Part shown: positions 16,489 through 25,871 of the stretch, piece by piece | How positions within the stretch are numbered: position 1 is the stretch's first letter | How the letters are laid out: every line of letters begins with the position of its first letter | Origin: Yersinia thracica | GTDB taxonomy: Bacteria; Pseudomonadota; Gammaproteobacteria; Enterobacterales; Enterobacteriaceae | Length of the DNA stretch: 39,022 bases | Assembly (NCBI RefSeq): GCF_902170565.1 | Contig: NZ_CABHXX010000138.1 | Span: 1 to 39,022 of the forward strand | Reading direction: 5' to 3' | Position numbers and translations under genes: made by a program | The notes under the pieces: generated by a model | Told to the model about the DNA's origin: nothing | Database searches by the model: none | What the model saw: only the letters and a program-made list of their open reading frames with translations

Positions 16489-17265
16489 ATGCAAAAAGCA
16501 GTATTAATTACCGGTTGTTCCAGCGGTATTGGCCTGATTGCGGCGCAAGACTTGAAAAACCGAGGTTATCGCGTGCTGGCGGCCTGTCGTAAACCCGATG
16601 ATGTCACCAGGATGACTCAGTTGGGTCTGGAAGGTATTGAGCTGGATTTGGATGACAGTGCCAGTGTCGAACGCGCCGCCGCGCAGGTTATCGCGCTGAC
16701 CGGTGGGCGTTTATATGCTTTGTTTAACAATGGCGGCTTTGGGTTATATGGCCCATTGCAGACGATTTCGCGCCAGCAGTTGGAAAAACAATTTTCCACC
16801 AACCTGTTTGGTACCCACCAACTGACGCAACTTTTGCTGCCCGCCATGTTGCCTCACGGCGAAGGGCGCATTATTCAAACCAGCTCAGTGATGGGGTTAG
16901 TTTCAACTGCCGGTCGCGGTGCCTATGCCGCCAGTAAATATGCGCTGGAAGCTTGGTCAGATGCACTGCGCATGGAGCTGCATGACAGCGGAATTCATGT
17001 CAGTTTGATTGAGCCGGGGCCAATAAGCACCCATTTCACGCAAAATGTGAATCAAGCTCAGGTTGATAAGCCGGTGAATAATCCTGGTATTGCCAAGCGT
17101 TTTACACTGCCGCCAGAAGCTATTTTGCCGAAATTGCGCCATGCGTTGGAAAGCCCGCGTCCGCAATTGCGCTATCCGGTCACTTTAGTCGCCCATGCGC
17201 TGACGATCTTGCGCCGCATCTTGCCGGGCCGCCTGTTAGACAAAGTCCTGCGTGGCAATTCCTAA
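16489..17265 (+). CDS. ybbO: YbbO, NADP-dependent short-chain dehydrogenase (aldehyde reductase family)
   Basis: A 258-aa classical SDR: cofactor loop GCSSGIG at residues 9-15, structural motif NNGG near 80-83 (NNAG in most relatives), catalytic Ser in TSSVMG near 132 and YAASK (Tyr/Lys) near 145-149, then the PG motif EPGPISTHF. Close to E. coli YbbO, which reduces aldehydes. It starts 43 bp after tesA in the same direction, so co-transcription is likely. A C-terminal hydrophobic/basic segment (VAHALTILRRILPGRLLD) may contact the membrane. The physiological substrate is uncertain. Confidence 0.93.
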   Translation: MQKAVLITGCSSGIGLIAAQDLKNRGYRVLAACRKPDDVTRMTQLGLEGIELDLDDSASVERAAAQVIALTGGRLYALFNNGGFGLYGPLQTISRQQLEKQFSTNLFGTHQLTQLLLPAMLPHGEGRIIQTSSVMGLVSTAGRGAYAASKYALEAWSDALRMELHDSGIHVSLIEPGPISTHFTQNVNQAQVDKPVNNPGIAKRFTLPPEAILPKLRHALESPRPQLRYPVTLVAHALTILRRILPGRLLDKVLRGNS

Positions 17266-17329
17266 GCTTGAGGTTGAAGCGACATAATCTGCCCCCATCT
17301 ACTGTTAAAACGGATGAGAGAAATAATTC

Positions 17330-18199
17330 ATGCTAGCACCTACTACGATTGATATTACTGAAGCGAACCTACATCAGGTTTTAGAACAATCCATGGCTGT
17401 GCCTGTGCTGTTCTATTTTTGGTCTGAACGCAGCCAGCACTGTCTGCAACTGACCCCAGTGCTGGATAAACTGGCCGCAGAATATGCGGGCCAATTCATT
17501 CTGGCGCGTGTTGATTGCGATGCACAACAGATGGTGGCGTCACAGTTTGGTTTGCGCTCCATTCCGGCTGTTTATCTCTTTAAGGACGGTCAGCCAGTTG
17601 ATGGATTCCAAGGGCCACAGCCAGAGGAAGTTATCCGCGAACTACTGCAACGAGTGTTACCGAAACCTGAAGAGTTGAAAGCTGCCGAAGCTGCACAGTT
17701 GATGAGTGAGGGTAAAGTGCAGGAAGCATTGCCATTGCTGAAAGACGCCTGGCAGCTAATGCAACAAAGCAATAATCCTCAGACCAGCGATATCGCACTG
17801 CAACTGGCGGAAGCACAAATTTTGCAAAACCGCAGTGAAGATGCTGAAGCCGTGCTGGCGACCATCCCACTGCAAGACCGTGATACCCGATATCAGGGGC
17901 TAATGGCACAAATTGAGTTACTTAAACAAGCCGCTGACACTCCCGAAATCCAGCTGTTACAACAACAAGTGGCTGAGCAGCCCGATAACGCTGAACTGGC
18001 GGTGCAATTAGCCCTGCAACTGCATCAGGTCGGCCGCAATGAAGAGGCTCTTGAGTTGCTGCTGGGCCACTTGAAGAAAGACTTAGCTGCGGCAAATGGC
18101 ACGGCGCGTAAGACATTAATGGATATTTTGGCCGCATTAGGTACTGGCGATGCGCTGGCGGCCAAATATCGCCGTCAACTTTACTCCTTACTCTACTGA
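17330..18199 (+). CDS. cnoX: Chaperedoxin CnoX (YbbN)
   Basis: A 289-aa protein with an N-terminal thioredoxin-fold domain (about 1-110) and C-terminal TPR-like helices. The thioredoxin active site is replaced by SQHC at residues 35-38, the degenerate motif of E. coli CnoX. That protein holds unfolded clients under hypochlorous-acid stress and hands them to DnaK or GroEL. The C-terminal segment [18 protein letters not shown] matches E. coli closely. It lies 64 bp after ybbO in the same direction, and a clear terminator follows 52 bp after the stop. Confidence 0.96.
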   Translation: MLAPTTIDITEANLHQVLEQSMAVPVLFYFWSERSQHCLQLTPVLDKLAAEYAGQFILARVDCDAQQMVASQFGLRSIPAVYLFKDGQPVDGFQGPQPEEVIRELLQRVLPKPEELKAAEAAQLMSEGKVQEALPLLKDAWQLMQQSNNPQTSDIALQLAEAQILQNRSEDAEAVLATIPLQDRDTRYQGLMAQIELLKQAADTPEIQLLQQQVAEQPDNAELAVQLALQLHQVGRNEEALELLLGHLKKDLAAANGTARKTLMDILAALGTGDALAAKYRRQLYSLLY

Positions 18200-18251
18200 C
18201 CGGCGCGTTTAGCGGCTATTCGCCGTGATACAGTTGCCATTATTTGCTACT

Positions 18252-18278
18252 GCGCGGAGTCACTCCGCGCTGTTTTAT
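18252..18278 (+). terminator. Terminator after cnoX
   Basis: GCGCGGAGT (18252-18260) pairs with ACTCCGCGC (18262-18270) and is followed by TGTTTTATT: a GC-rich stem plus T tract, a typical Rho-independent terminator. Confidence 0.85.
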
Positions 18279-18394
18279 TCTGCCCCGGCCTCACTTTATC
18301 TCCTTTACACGCTTTTACCTGCCTTTCGTTAGGCGTTTAGCGCCCGGTCACGTAATATTAAGAAACAAAAATCATTGCTGACAGGAAGTTAAAT

Positions 18395-19309
18395 ATGTTT
18401 ACAGTCATCCCTGTTCTTATCGTCGTTGCCCTGATTGTGGTCTTTTCCTCAATCAAAATCGTCCCGCAAGGTTTTCAATGGACTGTCGAGCGTTTTGGTC
18501 GTTATACCAAAACATTGATGCCAGGCCTGAATATCGTTGTGCCATTTATGGATCGTGTTGGTCGCAAAATCAATATGATGGAACAAGTTCTGGATATCCC
18601 ATCCCAAGAAATCATTTCCCGTGATAATGCCAACGTGGCGATTGATGCCGTTTGCTTTATCCAAGTTATTGATCCCGTAAAAGCAGCCTATGAAGTCAGC
18701 AATTTGGAATCGGCCATTATCAATTTGACCATGACCAACTTCCGTACCGTTTTAGGCTCTATGGAGCTGGACGAAATGTTGTCCCAACGTGACAACATCA
18801 ACGGCCGCCTGCTGCACATTGTTGATGAAGCCACCAACCCGTGGGGCATCAAAGTGACCCGAATTGAAGTCCGTGACGTGCGCCCACCGGCTGAACTAAT
18901 TTCTGCGATGAATGCTCAGATGAAAGCTGAACGTACCAAACGTGCGGATATTCTGGAAGCTGAAGGGGTTCGTCAGGCGGCTATTTTGCGTGCCGAAGGT
19001 GAGAAACAATCACAAATTCTGAAAGCTGAAGGTGAGCGTCAGTCCGCATTCTTACAGGCAGAAGCCCGTGAACGTGGTGCTGAAGCTGAAGCCCAGGCAA
19101 CCAGAATGGTTTCTGAAGCTATCGCTGCCGGTGATATTCAAGCTATTAACTATTTTGTGGCACAGAAATACACCGACGCCCTGCAACACATTGGTTCGGC
19201 CAATAACAGTAAAGTCATTATGATGCCGCTAGAAGCCAGTAGCTTAATGGGCGCTATCGGCGGTATTGCAGAGCTGATTGGTGAGAGTAAAAACAGCCGG
19301 GGTAAATAA
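18395..19309 (+). CDS. qmcA: QmcA, SPFH/stomatin-like membrane protein
   Basis: A 304-aa protein with an N-terminal membrane helix (about residues 3-22), an SPFH/band-7 domain starting at [15 protein letters not shown], and a long C-terminal coiled coil rich in Ala/Glu/Gln with repeats of the type ILxAEGExQS (about 195-240). Length and order match E. coli QmcA (305 aa), a membrane scaffold associated with FtsH and multicopy rescue phenotypes. Its stop lies 2 bp before the ATG of ybbJ, the NfeD-family partner usually encoded with SPFH proteins. Confidence 0.95.
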   Translation: MFTVIPVLIVVALIVVFSSIKIVPQGFQWTVERFGRYTKTLMPGLNIVVPFMDRVGRKINMMEQVLDIPSQEIISRDNANVAIDAVCFIQVIDPVKAAYEVSNLESAIINLTMTNFRTVLGSMELDEMLSQRDNINGRLLHIVDEATNPWGIKVTRIEVRDVRPPAELISAMNAQMKAERTKRADILEAEGVRQAAILRAEGEKQSQILKAEGERQSAFLQAEARERGAEAEAQATRMVSEAIAAGDIQAINYFVAQKYTDALQHIGSANNSKVIMMPLEASSLMGAIGGIAELIGESKNSRGK

Positions 19310-19311
19310 CC

Positions 19312-19761
19312 ATGCTGGAAGCAATTGCAGCAAATCCAAGTTGGTTTTGGCTATCACTCGGTGGGCTACTACTGGCCGCTGAGATGCTGGGTGCCAGTGG
19401 TTATATGCTGTGGAGCGGCGTCGCTGCCGTGGTTGTCGGTGCTCTGGTCTGGCTATTTCCCTTTAGTTGGGAGATGCAGGGCGTGTTGTTTGCCGTTCTG
19501 ACGGTGGTTTCTGCATTTCTATGGTGGTATTGGCTGAGTAAACGTACCAAACCACAGCCAGCCATGCTGAACCAGCGTAGCCATCAATTGTTGGGAACGC
19601 GGGCAACGCTGACGGAACCGACAGTTGACGGTTTTGGCCGTATGAGAGTCGGCGACAGCAGTTGGCGTATTTATAGCGCGAATGAGTTGGCTATTGGCAC
19701 CGAAGTTGAAGTGATATTAGTGGAAGGCAATACCTTACACGTTAGGGCTATTCATCACTAA
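19312..19761 (+). CDS. ybbJ: YbbJ, NfeD-like membrane protein
   Basis: A 149-aa short NfeD-family protein with hydrophobic segments at about residues 10-30, 33-50 and 55-74, then a C-terminal OB-fold-like domain (LLGTRATLTEPTVDGFGRMRVGDSSWRIY). NfeD proteins pair with SPFH proteins, here QmcA immediately upstream with a 2-bp gap. The biochemical role of the pair is not well defined; membrane-domain organisation or proteostasis is the usual proposal. Confidence 0.93.
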   Translation: MLEAIAANPSWFWLSLGGLLLAAEMLGASGYMLWSGVAAVVVGALVWLFPFSWEMQGVLFAVLTVVSAFLWWYWLSKRTKPQPAMLNQRSHQLLGTRATLTEPTVDGFGRMRVGDSSWRIYSANELAIGTEVEVILVEGNTLHVRAIHH

Positions 19762-19771
19762 TATATTGATA

Positions 19772-19801
19772 TAATGGCGTATTTATCTAAATGCGCCATT
19801 A
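19772..19801. terminator. Hairpin between convergent ybbJ and cueR
   Basis: TAATGGCGTA pairs with TGCGCCATTA (one G-T wobble) around a 10-nt AT-rich loop, in the 55-bp gap between two convergent genes. The T tract is short, so a bidirectional terminator is likely but not certain. Confidence 0.55.
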
Positions 19802-19816
19802 ACCATACGCAAAACG

Positions 19817-20266
19817 TCAAATGAATATCTCATCATCCAACTTCTTGCTTTTAGTCTCTTGCTTCTCACTCCCGTGACAACACCCCGCCAGGTTATTGAT
19901 AATCGGGCATTCTGCGCCATCATCCCCTGGGCATTCGTCCGCTAAAGCCAATAAACGTAATCGCATTTGTTTAAGATCATTAATATGGTGTTCTATTTCC
20001 GCAACCTTTTGTAACGTCGCGGCTTTTACATCTGCACTGTGACGGGCAGGGTTATGAAACAACGCCAGTAACTCGCGGCATTCATCTAAGGTAAAACCCA
20101 CCTGCCGCGCCTGACGCAACAAAGTTAACTCTTCAATATGTTTGGCGCTGTAGCTGCGATAACCATTATCCGTGCGGATAGGTGGTGTCACCAGTTTCTT
20201 CTCTTCGTAAAAACGGATGGCTTTGCTGGTTAAACCGGTTTTTTTTGCCACATCACTAATATTCAT
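19817..20266 (-). CDS. cueR: Copper-responsive MerR-family regulator CueR
   Basis: Cytosolic Cu(I)/Ag(I)/Au(I) sensor that activates copA by untwisting a promoter with an over-long spacer. The winged HTH is at the N-terminus ([20 protein letters not shown]), with a coiled-coil dimerisation helix at about 80-107. The metal-binding loop contains both CueR ligands, C112 and C120 ([13 protein letters not shown]), and a CCHG motif follows at 129-132. At 149 aa it is about 14 residues longer than E. coli CueR because of a charged tail ([17 protein letters not shown]). It is divergent from copA with the CueR-type operator between them. Confidence 0.96.
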   Translation of the reverse strand: MNISDVAKKTGLTSKAIRFYEEKKLVTPPIRTDNGYRSYSAKHIEELTLLRQARQVGFTLDECRELLALFHNPARHSADVKAATLQKVAEIEHHINDLKQMRLRLLALADECPGDDGAECPIINNLAGCCHGSEKQETKSKKLDDEIFI

Positions 20267-20274
20267 TCGCCCCC

Positions 20275-20305
20275 TTGACCTTACCCTTGCTGGAAGGTTT
20301 AACCT
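20275..20305 (+). promoter_or_regulatory. CueR-controlled copA promoter
   Basis: -35 TTGACC (20275-20280) and -10 TAACCT (20300-20305) are separated by 19 bp, the long spacer that marks MerR-family activated promoters. The spacer holds the dyad CCTTGCTGGAAGG, nearly identical to the E. coli copA operator as I recall it. A TATAAT at 20307-20312 would give a 26-bp spacer and is less likely to be the -10. The site lies 8 bp from the divergent cueR start. Confidence 0.85.
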
Positions 20306-20462
20306 CTATAATTAGTGAAAGGAACGATGCCAGTCAAGCAGAATAAAACCTGCGCATATTAAGGTTCATCATTGCCCTGAATAAAAGCTATGGCTGGGAA
20401 TACCGACTAAACTTATCCCTACAAAATTTATGGATAGGGTGCTACTCGAGAAGGAGTCAACT

Positions 20463-23240
20463 ATGTTGCAAACCACGGTGCTGGCCCTACACGGCCTTTC
20501 CTGTATGAATTGTGCCAAACGTGTAAAAACGGCATTAGAAAGCCGGGAAGATGTTCATCATACAGAAGTGAATGTTCACTATGCCAAAGTGACGGGCGAA
20601 GCCGAAACTACGGCTTTAATTGATACCGTCAAGCAAGCCGGTTATCAAGCCGAGGAAGCGCAACATCCTGATATTGAACTACAACTTTCCGGTCTGAGTT
20701 GCGGGCATTGTACCGAATCTACCCGTAAAGCGCTGGAAGCCGTTCCCGGTGTTATTGCAGCCGATGTGTCCCTCGATAGCGCCAAAGTGTATGGCAAAGT
20801 CGATGCACAAATTCTGATTGATGCCGTAGAGCAAGCGGGCTATCACGCCACATTAACAGGGACGCACGCCCCAAAAACTGAGCCGCTGACTCACTCAGCC
20901 CCATCTTCGCCGGAATATCTGGCAGCGGCCTCTTCCTCAATTCCGGCAGCAACCAATATTCCGGCAGCAACCAATAATGTTAAAAAAAGCGAAACCCACC
21001 AAACAGCTGAGCCAGCAACCCGTGATAGCGACAGTGTTCAGCTATTGCTGACCGGCATGAGCTGCGCCAGTTGCGTATCCAAAGTACAGAATGCACTGGA
21101 AAATGTTGATGGTGTCGAGGTTGCGCGCGTCAATTTAGCGGAGCGCAGTGCATTAGTGACCGGCCACCCAAGCAATGAGGCTTTGATCGCGGCAGTCAAA
21201 AATGCCGGTTATGGTGCTGAAATCATTGAAGATGAAGGCGAGCGACGCGAACGTCAGCAACAAATGTCGCACGCCAGTATGAAGCGCTTCCAGTGGCAAG
21301 CGGCGCTCGGCCTGTTATTGGGTATCCCATTGATGGGATGGGGGTTATTTGGCGGGAGCATGACGCTCACTCCCGAAACTCAGACGCCTTGGTTGATTAT
21401 TGGGATAATTACCCTATTGGTAATGATATTTGCCGGTGGGCATTTTTATCGTAATGCTTGGGTCAGTCTGAAGAATGGCAGCGCGACCATGGATACTTTG
21501 GTCGCACTGGGGACTGGCGCGGCCTGGGTTTACTCCATCACAGTGAACATCTGGCCGGATGTGTTCCCGATGGAAGCCCGTCATCTCTATTACGAAGCCA
21601 GTGCCATGATTATCGGATTAATTAACCTGGGTCATGCTATGGAACAACGCGCCAGACAGCGCTCCTCTAATGCATTGGAGCGCTTGTTGGATTTAGCTCC
21701 GCCGACGGCGCGGGTCGTGACGGACGACGGCGAGAAACTCATCCCGCTGGCGGATGTGCAACTGGGCATGACTTTGCGCCTCACCACTGGTGACCGCGTG
21801 CCCGTTGATGGGGAAATTGTGCAGGGCGAAGTGTGGATGGACGAAGCCATGTTGACTGGCGAACCCATCCCGCAACAAAAGTCAGCCGGTGATGTCGTTC
21901 ATGCTGGGACACAAGTGCAGGATGGGTCGGTGTTGTTCCGCGCCAATGCTATCGGCAGCCAGACAACATTAGCGCGAATCATCAAGCTGGTGCGCCAGGC
22001 CCAAAGCAGTAAACCCGAAATGGGTAAGCTGGCCGATAGGATCTCCGCCGTCTTTGTGCCGACCGTGGTCGCGATTGCCGTGATTGCCGGGCTGATTTGG
22101 TATTTCTTCGGCCCACAACCGCAACTGGTCTATACCCTGGTGGTCGCCACCACGGTGCTGATTATTGCTTGCCCTTGTGCGCTTGGGCTGGCAACGCCGA
22201 TGTCGATTATCTCCGGTGTGGGGCGGGCGGCTGAATTCGGGGTATTAGTGCGAGATGCCGATGCATTGCAGCAGGCCAGTAACCTCGACACATTGGTGTT
22301 CGACAAAACCGGCACCCTGACCGAAGGGCACCCGCAAGTGGTGGCAATTCATACCTTTAACGGGGTCAGTGAGCAGCAAGCGCTGGAGTGGGCAGCCGCG
22401 CTGGAAACCGGCTCTAATCACCCGCTGGCGCGCGCTATTTTACAGCGTGCTGAGGGGCTGACACTGGCGACGGTCAACCAATTCCGCACCCTGCGCGGTT
22501 TGGGGGTCAGTGGCGAGGTCGACGGCATTCCACTGTTACTGGGCAATAATCGCCTGTTGGAAGAGCAACAGATTGATACCAGTGAGTTGCAATCATTGAT
22601 GCAGCAAGAAGCTGAAAGTGGTGCGACGCCGGTGATTCTGACCGCGCAAGGGAAACCGGCGGCACTGCTGTCCATCCGCGACCCACTGCGCAGTGACAGC
22701 ATCAGCGCGCTGCAACGTTTGCATCAGCGGGGATACAACTTGGTGATGTTAACCGGCGATAACCCTATAACTGCGAATGCTATTGCCAAAGAAGCCGGGA
22801 TTGACCAGGTGATCGCCGGTGTCCTGCCGGATGGTAAAGCCGAAGCAATCAAGCAACTGCAAGCCGCCGGACATAAAGTGGCCATGATTGGTGACGGTAT
22901 TAATGATGCGCCCGCACTGGCACAAGCCGATGTCGGGATTGCCATGGGCGGCGGCAGTGATATTGCGATTGAAACGGCGGCTATTACCCTGATGCGCCAT
23001 AGCCTACACGGGGTTGCGGATGCGGTTGAGCTTTCCAAAGCAACATTGCGCAATATGAAGCAAAACCTGTTGGGAGCCTTTTTCTACAATGCACTGGGTA
23101 TTCCGATTGCGGCGGGTATTTTGTTCCCCTTCACCGGCACATTACTCAGCCCGGTCGTCGCGGGAGCAGCAATGGCACTGTCATCCATTACCGTGGTCAG
23201 CAACGCCAACCGCTTATTGCGTTTTAAACCTAAACAGTAA
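20463..23240 (+). CDS. copA: Cu(I)-exporting P1B-type ATPase CopA with three metal-binding domains
   Basis: Inner-membrane pump exporting Cu(I) from the cytoplasm. The 925-aa product has three N-terminal heavy-metal-associated domains, with CxxC at C14/C17 (GLSCMNC), C80/C83 (GLSCGHC) and C201/C204 (GMSCASC); E. coli CopA (about 834 aa) has two. The ATPase core follows: TGEPIP actuator loop, CPC in the membrane (IACPCALG, near residue 570), phosphorylation site DKTGTLTEG near 615 and hinge [10 protein letters not shown] near 808. A Pro/Ala/Ser-rich linker of about 60 residues precedes the third domain. I chose the ATG at 20463 because AAGGAG sits 6 nt upstream; an in-frame ATG at 20430 lacks this. 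Confidence 0.97.
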   Translation: MLQTTVLALHGLSCMNCAKRVKTALESREDVHHTEVNVHYAKVTGEAETTALIDTVKQAGYQAEEAQHPDIELQLSGLSCGHCTESTRKALEAVPGVIAADVSLDSAKVYGKVDAQILIDAVEQAGYHATLTGTHAPKTEPLTHSAPSSPEYLAAASSSIPAATNIPAATNNVKKSETHQTAEPATRDSDSVQLLLTGMSCASCVSKVQNALENVDGVEVARVNLAERSALVTGHPSNEALIAAVKNAGYGAEIIEDEGERRERQQQMSHASMKRFQWQAALGLLLGIPLMGWGLFGGSMTLTPETQTPWLIIGIITLLVMIFAGGHFYRNAWVSLKNGSATMDTLVALGTGAAWVYSITVNIWPDVFPMEARHLYYEASAMIIGLINLGHAMEQRARQRSSNALERLLDLAPPTARVVTDDGEKLIPLADVQLGMTLRLTTGDRVPVDGEIVQGEVWMDEAMLTGEPIPQQKSAGDVVHAGTQVQDGSVLFRANAIGSQTTLARIIKLVRQAQSSKPEMGKLADRISAVFVPTVVAIAVIAGLIWYFFGPQPQLVYTLVVATTVLIIACPCALGLATPMSIISGVGRAAEFGVLVRDADALQQASNLDTLVFDKTGTLTEGHPQVVAIHTFNGVSEQQALEWAAALETGSNHPLARAILQRAEGLTLATVNQFRTLRGLGVSGEVDGIPLLLGNNRLLEEQQIDTSELQSLMQQEAESGATPVILTAQGKPAALLSIRDPLRSDSISALQRLHQRGYNLVMLTGDNPITANAIAKEAGIDQVIAGVLPDGKAEAIKQLQAAGHKVAMIGDGINDAPALAQADVGIAMGGGSDIAIETAAITLMRHSLHGVADAVELSKATLRNMKQNLLGAFFYNALGIPIAAGILFPFTGTLLSPVVAGAAMALSSITVVSNANRLLRFKPKQ
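20940..20975 (+). repeat. Tandem 18-bp repeat within the copA linker
   Basis: Two perfect copies of ATTCCGGCAGCAACCAAT encode IPAATN twice in the flexible linker between the second and third metal-binding domains. It may be a recent slippage duplication that changes linker length without affecting the frame. Confidence 0.8.
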
Positions 23241-23249
23241 CCGTCCCAG

Positions 23250-23360
23250 TATGCTCAAAGTCATTGGAGATACAGGAAGGCGGCAAGCGAGCCATGCCCA
23301 TGGACGGGCCGAATAACGAAGGAAGCCAACGCACATACAGCTTTAGGTATGATGGATATA
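23250..23360. repeat. Degenerate ERIC-like repeat downstream of copA
   Basis: The left part (GGAGATACAGGAAGGCGGCAAGCGA) and the right part (AGCCAACGCACATACAGCTT, then ATGATGGATATA) follow the ERIC consensus as I remember it. The central part, normally carrying the TGAATC...AAGTAAGTGACT palindrome, is replaced by a shorter segment containing GCCCATGGACGGGC. It is about 111 bp against 127 bp for a full element. It lies in the 3' region of the copA transcript. Confidence 0.6.
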
Positions 23361-23365
23361 ACCTA

Positions 23366-23395
23366 ATGGTGCACAACACTTTCTTGTGCGCCATT
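23366..23395 (+). terminator. Probable copA terminator
   Basis: AATGGTGCACAA pairs with TTGTGCGCCATT (one G-T wobble) around CACTTTC, after the ERIC-like repeat and before ybaP. A short T stretch follows. Confidence 0.5.
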
Positions 23396-23439
23396 TAGCG
23401 TTTAGGATACAGAAAACGCTAAAAAGGGAATCAACCGGC

Positions 23440-24249
23440 ATGAGCCCATTATTTCGCCGCATCGCAAAATTTTTAGGAATTGCCACAGCAACGACCTATT
23501 CCTATCCCGCGTTGGATGTCACCATACCCGGTGAGCGCCACTTTCATTTGGTTGGCAGTATCCATATGGGAACCGAAGGTATGTTTCCCCTCCCCCACGA
23601 ATTGCTGAATAAATTGAATCAAGCGGATGCACTTATTGTGGAAGCTGATATCACTGAAGCGGCCTCACCCTTTGGTAACGAAACTCTGGCCGAGCCGCTA
23701 ATTGACAGATTATCTGAAGAACACTATCAACAGTTGCTACAGCGCTGCGAAGAACTGAATAATGACCCACTGTCCATGGCCCTTTTGCCCGCATGGCAAG
23801 TCGCCTTGATGCTTCAGGCGCGCCAGGCGCAACGTCTAGGATTACGCGGTGAATACGGTATCGACTATCAATTACTGAAAGCGGCCGCAGCACAGAAGAA
23901 AACCGTCATTGAGCTGGAGGGCGCACAAATGCAGCTCGATTTGCTGGAGACATTACCCGATAACGGCATGTCTTTACTGCTCGATACCTTGGCCCATTGG
24001 CATACTAATGCCCGCCTGCTGCAAACCATGATGAGCTGGTGGCTGGAGCATCACCCGATAAATGACCTGTCCACACTGGCCCCTACCTTTAGCCAAGGTC
24101 TGTATGACGTGCTGATGATTCAACGCAACAAACGCTGGCAGCAGCAGCTTGAACAGCTACCTGGCGGGCGCTATGTGGTGTCGGTTGGCGCATTGCATTT
24201 ATATGGCGAGGGTAATCTTCCCGAACTATTGAAGCCTAACCTACAGTAA
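23440..24249 (+). CDS. ybaP: YbaP, TraB/GumN-family protein
   Basis: A 269-aa TraB-family protein (erythromycin esterase/ChaN-like fold class) with the conserved N-terminal GSIHMG box and the C-terminal VGALHLYGEGN box, each providing a His likely to be metal-binding, plus LIVEAD. It is close to E. coli YbaP, whose function is not established; the family is thought to include metal-dependent hydrolases. I chose the ATG at 23440 (MSPLFRRIAKF) with GGGA 10 nt upstream. A GTG at 23386 would extend it by 18 residues through the end of the terminator hairpin and is unlikely. No signal peptide is evident. Confidence 0.9.
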   Translation: MSPLFRRIAKFLGIATATTYSYPALDVTIPGERHFHLVGSIHMGTEGMFPLPHELLNKLNQADALIVEADITEAASPFGNETLAEPLIDRLSEEHYQQLLQRCEELNNDPLSMALLPAWQVALMLQARQAQRLGLRGEYGIDYQLLKAAAAQKKTVIELEGAQMQLDLLETLPDNGMSLLLDTLAHWHTNARLLQTMMSWWLEHHPINDLSTLAPTFSQGLYDVLMIQRNKRWQQQLEQLPGGRYVVSVGALHLYGEGNLPELLKPNLQ

Positions 24250-24521
24250 AAACACAAAAAAATGGCCAATATTGCTATCGGCCAGTCAAAGAGGAACTTT
24301 CATTATTTTAGTTATTCAGCTCTCATATTCCTTGCGGATAATATAAGCAGCAAGTACAGGGTAACAACCCGACGATTAGATTAGCAACAGACATTCGCCC
24401 TGTATCATTCCACAATGAATCATTATACTGATTTTGCTAGGTTAATTTTTAAGCCTACAACAATGATTGCGTGTAGGATATTCCACTTGAATAAATTTTC
24501 ATTTTTAATTGGACGTTTATT

Positions 24522-25001
24522 ATGACACCTGCGGTCGTTTTGCTGGAAAAACAAAAAGTTCCTTTCACATTGCACCCTTACCACCATAATGCAGCAGAAA
24601 CTAACTTCGGTGATGAAGCGGTTAAAAAACTGGGGCTTAATGCGGACCAGGTTTATAAAACTTTACTGGTGGCGTTAAATGGCGATGCCAAAAATCTGGC
24701 GGTGGCAGTCACGCCTGTCGCCACCCAGCTTGACCTAAAAAAAGTCGCACGCGCATTGGGGGCCAAAAAAGCTGAGATGGCCGACCCACAATTGGCACAA
24801 CGCAGCACCGGCTATTTAGTTGGCGGTATTAGCCCATTGGGGCAGAAAAAGCGCTTACCCACGGTGATTGATAGCCCGGCTCAAGAATATGCCACCATAT
24901 TTGTTTCCGGCGGCAAACGCGGTTTAGATATTGAATTAGCTGCAACAGACTTATGCCGCTTACTGCAAGGCACATTCGCGGATATCGCCAAGCGGGATTG
25001 A
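24522..25001 (+). CDS. ybaK: Cys-tRNA(Pro)/Cys-tRNA(Cys) deacylase YbaK
   Basis: A 159-aa trans-editing enzyme that hydrolyses Cys-tRNA(Pro) mis-charged by prolyl-tRNA synthetase. Conserved segments: [23 protein letters not shown] with the catalytic Lys near residue 46, and [20 protein letters not shown] around 92-111. It is collinear with E. coli YbaK along its whole length. GGAC precedes the ATG by about 7 nt. In E. coli it lies next to ushA; here about 2.2 kb of accessory DNA separates them. The 272 bp upstream hold no gene that I can support. Confidence 0.96.
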   Translation: MTPAVVLLEKQKVPFTLHPYHHNAAETNFGDEAVKKLGLNADQVYKTLLVALNGDAKNLAVAVTPVATQLDLKKVARALGAKKAEMADPQLAQRSTGYLVGGISPLGQKKRLPTVIDSPAQEYATIFVSGGKRGLDIELAATDLCRLLQGTFADIAKRD

Positions 25002-25019
25002 TACTAAAAAGTTGTGACC

Positions 25020-25056
25020 AGAAGCCTCCACTCACTACATGGAGGCTTCTGTATTT
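25020..25056 (+). terminator. ybaK terminator
   Basis: Perfect 11-bp stem AGAAGCCTCCA (25020-25030) / TGGAGGCTTCT (25040-25050) with a 9-nt loop, then GTATTT. It marks the right edge of the conserved core before the accessory insert. Confidence 0.75.
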
Positions 25057-25363
25057 ACAGGTTACTTATAAACAACTTTATTTATAGATACCTTTATTTA
25101 TAAATAATTATGTAATCACTTTATAAATTAGGCTCATTAACATTCAGATATCTTCGGCATACTGACTTTACCAATTAAGAAGAGCGTCATGAATAAAGCA
25201 CATTAGGCAGACTGGGACGAATTTGATATATCGTTATTTCCCGCGCACTCTACGGCCGCACGAATGACTTATAGAGGGAATTTTTCCGATGAAAAAATCA
25301 ACTAAAACAATAAATCAGGAATAAAATATTGCTCCTGGAAATGAATAGAGAAATATTACCTCT
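25057..25363. other. AT-rich gene-free interval at the left side of the accessory insert
   Basis: About 300 bp without a supportable gene. It begins with an A/T-rich stretch containing repeated TTTATAGATA/TTTATAAATAA runs (25078-25110). Farther right, short frames are interrupted by stops (for example ATG 25189 with TAG 25204-25206). It probably represents decayed phage DNA continuous with the repressor pseudogene that follows. Confidence 0.5.
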
Positions 25364-25804
25364 TGGAATAGTGAGTGCCCCATTCACTAAAGCGAGATGG
25401 AAGTATCATTCTTACGTGATATTGAACTTGCTGCTGGTGACAATAGCTTTTGTGATCAATACTACAATAGTTTTAAACTTCGATTTTCGAAATCTACCTT
25501 GCGGCTAATTGGTGTTCAGAAAGATCATGTCATTTGCTTTCCAGCCCATGGAAATAGCATGGAGCCGATTTAGCTAAAAGGTACGACTGTAGATGTTGAT
25601 TGCGCAAATAAAAAAATTGCCGATGGCAAGATATATGCAATCAATCAAGACAGATTAAAACATCTTAAACTTTTATATTGCATGCCAGGAAATAAACTCA
25701 GTATCCGCAGCCTTAATAAAGTTGAGCGCCCAGATAAAGATGCTGATGGAGATACCGTAGAAATTATTGACCGCATGTTTTTGTGGTCAGTTCTGGATTA
25801 TTGA
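25364..25804 (+). pseudogene. Decayed phage C2/LexA-like repressor (S24 peptidase domain)
   Basis: One frame from TGG 25364 to TGA 25802 reads as the C-terminal half of a phage repressor: WNSE..., then SEMEVSFLRDIELAAGD, HVICFPAHGNSMEPI with the S24 nucleophile Ser, a VDVD strand, IADGKIYAINQDRLKHLKLL with the partner Lys, and IIDRMFLWSVLDY. In-frame stops interrupt it at TAA 25388-25390 and TAG 25571-25573; the latter falls right after the GNSMEPI motif. The N-terminal DNA-binding domain is not recognisable. It is a relic of a prophage immunity gene, and the intact nuclease gene 67 bp downstream was probably carried by the same phage. Confidence 0.8.
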
Positions 25805-25871
25805 TTGCTCTCACTTCTAAGTAGTTCAATGAGGGTAAGAGTGTCATTCAACCTAAGAGTTAAAGGAAAAC

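Noticed and set aside
23089-23316. Plus-strand open frame overlapping the end of copA and the ERIC-like repeat
   Set aside because: It is out of frame with conserved copA sequence and its 3' part translates repeat DNA.
25189-25300. Possible Ner/Nlp-like regulator starting MNKAH, with ADWDEFDI after a stop
   Set aside because: The frame is interrupted at TAG 25204-25206 and the resemblance to Ner-type N-termini rests on a few residues only; not strong enough to name.
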